Below, in pieces: positions 58,895 through 64,000 of a stretch of 64,000 nt of DNA. The translations under genes and the position numbers were made by a program. Source of the stretch: Cysteiniphilum marinum (GTDB taxonomy: Bacteria > Pseudomonadota > Gammaproteobacteria > Francisellales > Francisellaceae); NCBI RefSeq assembly GCF_014857925.1, contig NZ_JACYVZ010000003.1:124001-188000 (forward strand), in the 5' to 3' direction. The stretch's first letter is position 1. Each line of letters begins with the position of its first letter. The notes below the pieces were generated by a model. The model worked only from the letters and a program-made list of their open reading frames with translations. It searched no databases and had not been told where the DNA came from.

Positions 58895-59746
58895 TCAATC
58901 AAAGTACCATAAGCGCTCTTTAACAAGTTGTAATCGAAAGAATTCCTCTAGTAGTTTGTTGATTTGTAGTGGTTGATCAAGTGATGAGATATGTCCAGCT
59001 GATACTACCTCTACAAACTGCGCTGTTGGTAATCTTTGAGCCATCAACTCACCTTCATGCGTTGGACGATAGCAATCTTCCGATCCGGTGATGATTAGAG
59101 TTGGAATATCAACTTCGCTAAATGCATCTAAAAGGTTCATGCGATTTTGCCGTTCAAAAATCATTTTTCCTAAGCGAATTAACGAAGATATATCTAAACT
59201 TTTGTTTTTTAGATGAGTTGTAAATTCATCAACCAATGTTTTATTATTTTCCTGAGTATGTATGGAAAAAAAACCAGGTACGATTTGCTGAATAATATTC
59301 TCAGGAATAGCCCCCAATTTTTCAATTGCATTAAACATCATTAAAAATTGTGCTTTGTTAGCAAGGGGCTCCTCGCCTAGAAAAGTGTTCATTAGAACAA
59401 TGGACTTGATTGACAAAGGATATTTGTATGCAAGTTCTGCTGCCCACATACCACCAACAGATAAGCCAATAATTGCAAACTGATCATCTAATTTTAGATG
59501 TCTCATAAGTGTCATCATATCATCTGCAATATCAGATAAATCATTATTTTCACGTGGGAGCGCATCAGATTGCCCATGCCCCCACAAATCAGGAACAATA
59601 CATCGATAGGATTTACTTAGATGATGTAATTGCGGTGCCCACATTTTATGATCCCATAAGTAACTATGACCAAATAAAATAGGAAACCCATGACCAATAT
59701 CTAGATAACGAAGCTCTTTTCCTTTTATTTCTAATGTTTTCATCAT
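58895..59746 (-). CDS. Alpha/beta-fold hydrolase
   Basis: A 283-residue cytosolic esterase/lipase-like enzyme. The oxyanion region is ILFGHSYLWDHKMW, followed by PDLWGHGQSD. The nucleophile elbow is GLSVGGM (Ser near residue 95), the acid is in TGSEDCYRPT and the His in VVSAGHISSLDQP. The catalytic triad is complete. The substrate is unknown; the pattern resembles BioH/haloalkane-type enzymes but is not specific. Confidence 0.92.
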   Translation of the reverse strand: MMKTLEIKGKELRYLDIGHGFPILFGHSYLWDHKMWAPQLHHLSKSYRCIVPDLWGHGQSDALPRENNDLSDIADDMMTLMRHLKLDDQFAIIGLSVGGMWAAELAYKYPLSIKSIVLMNTFLGEEPLANKAQFLMMFNAIEKLGAIPENIIQQIVPGFFSIHTQENNKTLVDEFTTHLKNKSLDISSLIRLGKMIFERQNRMNLLDAFSEVDIPTLIITGSEDCYRPTHEGELMAQRLPTAQFVEVVSAGHISSLDQPLQINKLLEEFFRLQLVKERLWYFD

Positions 59747-59991
59747 TAACCTCCATGATTTATTACAGTATATAAAGTTTTTTAAGTATAATAAAAATCG
59801 TTTTTGCTGTGATGACTTATCATGATAATCCTATATAACTAAGTCACATGTAAAGTAAGTCAAATGATCCGTAGTGATTTGTATATTTTTGCCGAATAAA
59901 TGTATGCATCGGTATTTTACGGTATGTTTCTAAGACTTAATTTTTCCGGATAATGTGAGATTGTTTTTTATATTAATTAAGGTTTTTATTT

Positions 59992-61095
59992 ATGCATGAT
60001 GGCCGTGATGACGTCATTTCTCTAGAAGATATTATTGGGTTTATTCTTAAAAACTGGCGTAGTATAGCGTTATATTTTATGATATCTATGCTCATGTCAT
60101 TAGGGGTGGCGCTTTTATTAAAAAAAGATAAATTAGAGTTTTACGTCAGAGTAAAAGCGCCTATGGCACAATATCGAGTTGAAGTTGATTTACAACCTTT
60201 TTATTTGGGGGAGAAATTTCGCTTAAGAAAACTAATTGAAGCAGAATATATTCCCGATTTTATCGCAAGTAAGATGCAAAGTTATCGTCAATCAGAAAAT
60301 GTCGCTAAGTTTAGCCAATTGATAAAGCTATTACAACTTAAGCCAGAGAAGACATCACAAGAAGCTGATAATTTAAGTGATTTTATTGTGCTTATATCAG
60401 GTGTAACTATTTTAGATCAGGCGTTTTTGAATGAAGTGTTATCATCTTTTGTAACCTATCTGAAAGAAAGGCTCAAAAATGATATAGATGCTGTGAAGGC
60501 TTCTATTACGATGAAAATTGGAGATCTAGGTGAAGATTTATCTTCTCAACAGAAAATTATAGAACAAACATACCAAAATAAGGTAATAGAAGTAAATAAT
60601 GACTATGAGGAAAACTTGATAACATGGCAAAAAAAATTGGTATTTGATCAGTCTAAAAAGCAAGAGTTAGAAAATCAGATAACGCGCATTGAAAGCAATA
60701 TCAATGATAACGAAGAAAGTGGTTACTTTTTTTTAAAACAAAATTTCTTATATGACAAGCTCTATAGTCTGGATCAAGAGATATATAATTTTAATTTTAA
60801 TCTTCAGCATAAAAAGTATTTTTTAGAAACGCAATTAGCTGAGTTATCTGCAGAGCGCAAGCTTAAATTAGTACAGTTAGAAAATAAATATAGGTTAGAG
60901 GTGAGAAATTATCAAGAGCTATTACAAAGTGTTAATCAAGGTGGCGTTATTTATTTCCTTAAAGCAGCACCTAATGGTTTAAGCCTTCCTATAATTCTAG
61001 TCTTATGTATGATAATGAGTTTATTCTTAGCACTGTTAGTTGCATTTATGGTTGATGTGGTTACTCGGGTTATATGTGGTAATAAAACTAAATAG
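59992..61095 (+). CDS. Wzz-like polysaccharide chain-length regulator
   Basis: A 367-residue inner-membrane protein. An N-terminal helix (SIALYFMISMLMSLGVALLL) follows the Wzz-type lead ISLEDIIGFILKNW. A long periplasmic part with coiled-coil helices (about residues 160-310) follows, and a C-terminal helix (LPIILVLCMIMSLFLALLVA) is preceded by AAPNG, the proline region of the family. No glycosyltransferase, polymerase or flippase gene is adjacent, so this may regulate a polysaccharide made elsewhere. Assignment rests on topology and pattern. Confidence 0.7.
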   Translation: MHDGRDDVISLEDIIGFILKNWRSIALYFMISMLMSLGVALLLKKDKLEFYVRVKAPMAQYRVEVDLQPFYLGEKFRLRKLIEAEYIPDFIASKMQSYRQSENVAKFSQLIKLLQLKPEKTSQEADNLSDFIVLISGVTILDQAFLNEVLSSFVTYLKERLKNDIDAVKASITMKIGDLGEDLSSQQKIIEQTYQNKVIEVNNDYEENLITWQKKLVFDQSKKQELENQITRIESNINDNEESGYFFLKQNFLYDKLYSLDQEIYNFNFNLQHKKYFLETQLAELSAERKLKLVQLENKYRLEVRNYQELLQSVNQGGVIYFLKAAPNGLSLPIILVLCMIMSLFLALLVAFMVDVVTRVICGNKTK

Positions 61096-61291
61096 TCTGA
61101 AATATCGTATTAAAGAGCATCAAAAACTTTCTCGACACTGGATGCCGTAAAATCATTTATGAGTGCTATGGTATCACAGTGTATCTTAAATTTAATCGTT
61201 AACTCAGGTTATAGTGTGAAAACAGCATCCGGTAGTTCATCGTTTGCTATTTTGACTATAAATAATTTATAAAGGATTTAGGTAGCTTGAT

Positions 61292-61696
61292 ATGATAGGA
61301 AAATATATACGTTTTGGTTTGGGATGGTTTGGTCTATTAATAATTTCGGGTGCATTTATTGCTGCTTATTATTACACGAGTCAAGATCAGAGCATTGATT
61401 CAACAAAATGGGTGCCCAAAGCTGAAATGATGACGTATCGTGCTCAAGTGAAGCCTATAGTGTATATAAAGTTCGAGAATGGAAGGTTCTCGGCTTTTGA
61501 TGATTCAAGTTCTATTGTTGGTAGATACTATGATGTATCGCATATGTTAGATATTACCGAAAATGGAAGCGTACAAATAACTCATAGCTCTTTTTTGAAG
61601 AAAATACAGCAGGCCCATTATTTTAAGCAAAATAATGGTGTTTTATATCTTTTGAATGAAAGTCGTGAGCAGATAGAAATACTCTATAGGGTATAA
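61292..61696 (+). CDS. Small membrane-anchored protein, unknown function (134 residues)
   Basis: The N-terminal helix FGLGWFGLLIISGAFIAAYYY is either an uncleaved signal or an anchor, leaving about 100 periplasmic residues with strand-like content (VYIKFENGRFSAFDDSSSIV, MLDITENGSVQITH). No family recognised. AAAGGA lies upstream of the ATG. It is downstream of the Wzz-like gene with a 196-base gap. Confidence 0.7.
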   Translation: MIGKYIRFGLGWFGLLIISGAFIAAYYYTSQDQSIDSTKWVPKAEMMTYRAQVKPIVYIKFENGRFSAFDDSSSIVGRYYDVSHMLDITENGSVQITHSSFLKKIQQAHYFKQNNGVLYLLNESREQIEILYRV

Positions 61697-61806
61697 CTTC
61701 AAACGATGATGATGAGGAGGATGATACATCGATTGATATATTATCAGCAACATTTTTTAATAAATAATTGCAGTTATGTATTTTAGAATAGATCTATGCT
61801 TTTAAC

Positions 61807-61876
61807 AACACTCCGTTAATTAAAGCTGGCTCCTTCTTTTTGCAAGAAGTATGTCAAGTTTGAGAAATTGAGTGTT
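61807..61876. repeat. Degenerate family R repeat
   Basis: Ends are AACACTCCG and GAGTGTT (followed by GAAATAG, as at 16037). The inner arms are short and decayed (TCCTTCTTTTTGCAAGAAG). At 70 bases it is shorter than the copies at 31396 and 55546. Confidence 0.55.
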
Positions 61877-61974
61877 GAAATAGAAAATATGTATAACCGT
61901 AGTAAATAATAATTATTTAATGTTTCATTAAATATTTCAACGATGCCTTTTAGTGTAGGAAATAGGGAAGCTAT

Positions 61975-64000
61975 ATGTCATTTAAGAAAACAATAATACT
62001 TTCATCCATGTTTTGGTTTGCATCAAGCGTCGGTGCTAATACTAAGTTACCAACCTGTGAGAATCTTCAAGGTAGTACGCTAAAGCCTTTCTGTTTATAT
62101 GATAATGATTGGGGAGCTGATATGCCAGTAAACCTGCCATTTAATAATAATGTAATGATAAAAAATACTATTTACCATAATAATAATTATTTCAAAAATG
62201 AGGATGTTGATAGCATGATGTCAGCTCTCAATTGGACGGATTATGAGAAAGAACTCGTGCTAATTTATACATTACATGGTGATGCATTACATGGTGATGT
62301 GGGGTCATGGCAAAATGTAAGTTATAGAATTGGAAATACTCAAGAAGTATTAACGGTCAATGATTTGAAGAACACAGGCATGAGAAGGGATATGAATACA
62401 ACGCTTGATATATTCTTTGTTGGTAATAAAATAGCAGATCGTTTTGGTCTCCCTGTTGATAAAATTAAATACGATATTAGGCCTGCATTTGTGTCGAAAG
62501 AAGTTGCTGATACAACAAAAAGTGGTGATGAAATAGATATATATCTTAGTGATCTAGGTCTAGGTATGTTGTTTGGAATATTCTTAAATGGGATCGAGTT
62601 GAGTAGATATTCGATAAATGTAGATACTCGATCTAGATGTCTACTATACAATGGTGATGTGATTGTAGGTTTTGACTTTGAGGAATGTGATCTTCAAGTC
62701 ACTTTGTATAACGCTTCTGTTCCAAATGCTGCTGATTCTGATGGTGTTCCAGGAACATCTGATGGTACTTGTGGTATTTCACCTGATTCACCCTTGTATG
62801 GATACTTTCAACCTTGCGCTATTTATCGTAATAGCAACAACCAAGTACCTATTCGTATACAATTGAATGCTTATAATTGGAAGAAGGTACCAGGTGGATT
62901 CGAACGTGGCGAACCAGTTAATTTACCTAATACTTTAGCTCAATACTTAAATTTCACTTTTGAAGTAAAGAATAATAGTACGCAAACTGCACCTGAGTAT
63001 AATTTGCCTAACATTGCTGAGAAAGTCAGGTTTGGAGATAGGCGAAATATATATACTTTAGGCTCTTCTAGTGGTTGTCAAAATGGTATAGAAAATTTAA
63101 TACCTAAATATCAACAAACAAAGAGTCATGAAGCTTTAGGTATTATTAAATATGTGACTGCTGATAAGAAGTTTAATTCGCTAGTTAGCAGCTATCCTAT
63201 TTCAATAGAAATAAAATCTGTAGCAATTGGTAGTCAAAGATTGTTACCAGAGAATTATGAAAACTTAGGGATAGTTAAACTCGATTTGCTAAAAGATGAG
63301 CAATTAAATAAGGATGGTACAACAGCCCTTGATAATCAGGGAAATATACCAATCCTTGGTGGTGATGCGTTAACCCTGAAAGACAAATTTTCTCATGATT
63401 ATACATTGCCAGGTGTATCTAACTCTGAATATTTCTACGCTTATGTGTATAATATTCTAACACCAAACAGTTCAAGAGTTACAGAGGATAAAAAACTATG
63501 TTTTGCAAAAATTGACTTAAAAGCGTTTAAATCATTAAAGAATACTTCTTACCCATTAGATCCTAATCAGTATTTAAAGCCAGAAGCTACTCATAATGTT
63601 AATCCTCACCTCTTTATAGAAAAGTATAATAGTAAATGGCATTTTGATCCAAGAGGCCATAATACAAGCTATATATTTAATAATGGGTTGCAAACATTAT
63701 TTGGCATCAATAGCGGGACTTTTGCCGGAATTAGAGCGAAAATTGACCAGTCATATAGTAGAACAGATGAACATACAACTGTATGGGTTGATAAAGACCC
63801 TAAGATTGAGCGTAATAAAAGAGTAATTTATGGTGGAACCTACTTTAAGGTTTTTGGTTATCATGATCTGCCAGAGCTTTTGTTCCCACAACGAATAGTT
63901 GTAACAACGCAACATGGCACGTCATATCAACGCCATATCGCTTTAGGTGAAACAACGCCGGGTGAAGATCCTTCTTCCAATTATTATGATCTCACTGGTT
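61975..64000 (+). CDS. Large exported protein, unknown function (3' end outside window)
   Basis: From ATG 61975 (AGGGAAG upstream) the frame stays open to the window end, at least 675 codons. A signal peptide (TIILSSMFWFASSVGA) precedes a Cys-containing mature part: PTCENLQGSTLKPFC, then LVLIYTLHGDALHGDVGSW near 100-118, YLSDLGLGMLFGIFLNG near 195 and an Asn/Asp/Tyr-rich strand-like remainder. It resembles a secreted or surface protein. I do not recognise a family. The short ORFs found in other frames here are shadows of it. Confidence 0.85.
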   Translation, partial: MSFKKTIILSSMFWFASSVGANTKLPTCENLQGSTLKPFCLYDNDWGADMPVNLPFNNNVMIKNTIYHNNNYFKNEDVDSMMSALNWTDYEKELVLIYTLHGDALHGDVGSWQNVSYRIGNTQEVLTVNDLKNTGMRRDMNTTLDIFFVGNKIADRFGLPVDKIKYDIRPAFVSKEVADTTKSGDEIDIYLSDLGLGMLFGIFLNGIELSRYSINVDTRSRCLLYNGDVIVGFDFEECDLQVTLYNASVPNAADSDGVPGTSDGTCGISPDSPLYGYFQPCAIYRNSNNQVPIRIQLNAYNWKKVPGGFERGEPVNLPNTLAQYLNFTFEVKNNSTQTAPEYNLPNIAEKVRFGDRRNIYTLGSSSGCQNGIENLIPKYQQTKSHEALGIIKYVTADKKFNSLVSSYPISIEIKSVAIGSQRLLPENYENLGIVKLDLLKDEQLNKDGTTALDNQGNIPILGGDALTLKDKFSHDYTLPGVSNSEYFYAYVYNILTPNSSRVTEDKKLCFAKIDLKAFKSLKNTSYPLDPNQYLKPEATHNVNPHLFIEKYNSKWHFDPRGHNTSYIFNNGLQTLFGINSGTFAGIRAKIDQSYSRTDEHTTVWVDKDPKIERNKRVIYGGTYFKVFGYHDLPELLFPQRIVVTTQHGTSYQRHIALGETTPGEDPSSNYYDLTG

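Noticed and set aside
61136-61234. Inverted GGATGCCG/GCATCCGG pair downstream of the Wzz-like gene
   Set aside because: Arms are about nine bases, 80 bases apart, with no T run; likely chance.
62340-62651. 103-codon minus-strand ORF, and plus-strand ORFs at 62672-62866 and 63644-63826
   Set aside because: All lie inside the long open frame 61975-64000, which has a signal peptide and ribosome site; they are shadows.
1-64000. CRISPR arrays, tRNA or rRNA genes, prophage or integrase genes
   Set aside because: I looked for regular direct repeats with spacers, tRNA T-loop patterns and phage structural motifs and found none.

Overview
The window is AT-rich chromosomal DNA of a Gram-negative gammaproteobacterium. 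Several things point to a relative of Francisella (Fastidiosibacteraceae such as Cysteiniphilum or Fangia would fit): a dotU gene followed by an IglI/TssA-like gene, as in the Francisella pathogenicity island; a two-lipoyl SucB; the ribF-ileS-lspA and FMN-riboswitch-ribD-ribE-ribBA-ribH layouts; and low GC. This placement is inference, because no rRNA or other decisive marker is present. I see no tRNA, rRNA or CRISPR.

Layout. (1) 1-5 kb: signalling. A decayed histidine-kinase copy, a CHASE-GGDEF-EAL cyclic-di-GMP protein, and an intact OmpR-type response regulator and histidine kinase. (2) 5-9.8 kb: a lipoprotein, an M17 leucyl aminopeptidase, a hypothetical protein and a TSUP permease. (3) 10-12 kb: an isolated type VI secretion pair, dotU and an IglI/TssA-like gene. 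(4) 12-16 kb: a PfkB-type kinase and PEP carboxylase. (5) 16-29.3 kb: the accessory core, with an IS630-type transposase remnant, then a divergent locus of three giant exported paralogues (about 1,210-1,330 residues) and a 312-residue exported protein. (6) 29.4-35.9 kb: aroA, a YafS-like methyltransferase gene, the overlapping rnhA-ansA-can-SIMPL operon, a DUF29 gene, holC and a frameshifted small secreted gene. (7) 36-44.8 kb: sdhCDAB, a terminator, sucAB and convergent rsgA. (8) 44.9-48.6 kb: FMN riboswitch and riboflavin operon. (9) 48.6-52 kb: a 61-residue secreted protein, a GH8 glycosidase whose motif order indicates circular permutation, and an AAA+/DUF4143 ATPase with palindromes upstream. 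(10) 52.2-56.6 kb: ribF-ileS-lspA on the minus strand. (11) 56.8-64 kb: a second two-component system, an alpha/beta hydrolase, a Wzz-like protein, a small anchored protein and a large exported protein running off the window end.

The core genes form central metabolism (sdh, suc, ppc), flavin supply (ribD to ribH plus ribF, feeding the FAD enzyme SdhA) and aromatic synthesis. Scattered between them are short palindromic repeats of at least two families: R, with ends AACACCCCG, near 16.0, 31.4, 55.6 and 61.8 kb; and Q, with a core like GTGCAGCTTAAGCTGCAC, near 8.4 and 52.1 kb.

The best candidates for undescribed biology are the giant-paralogue locus (16.7-29.3 kb), the apparently circularly permuted GH8 enzyme and the orphan dotU-IglI/TssA-like pair.
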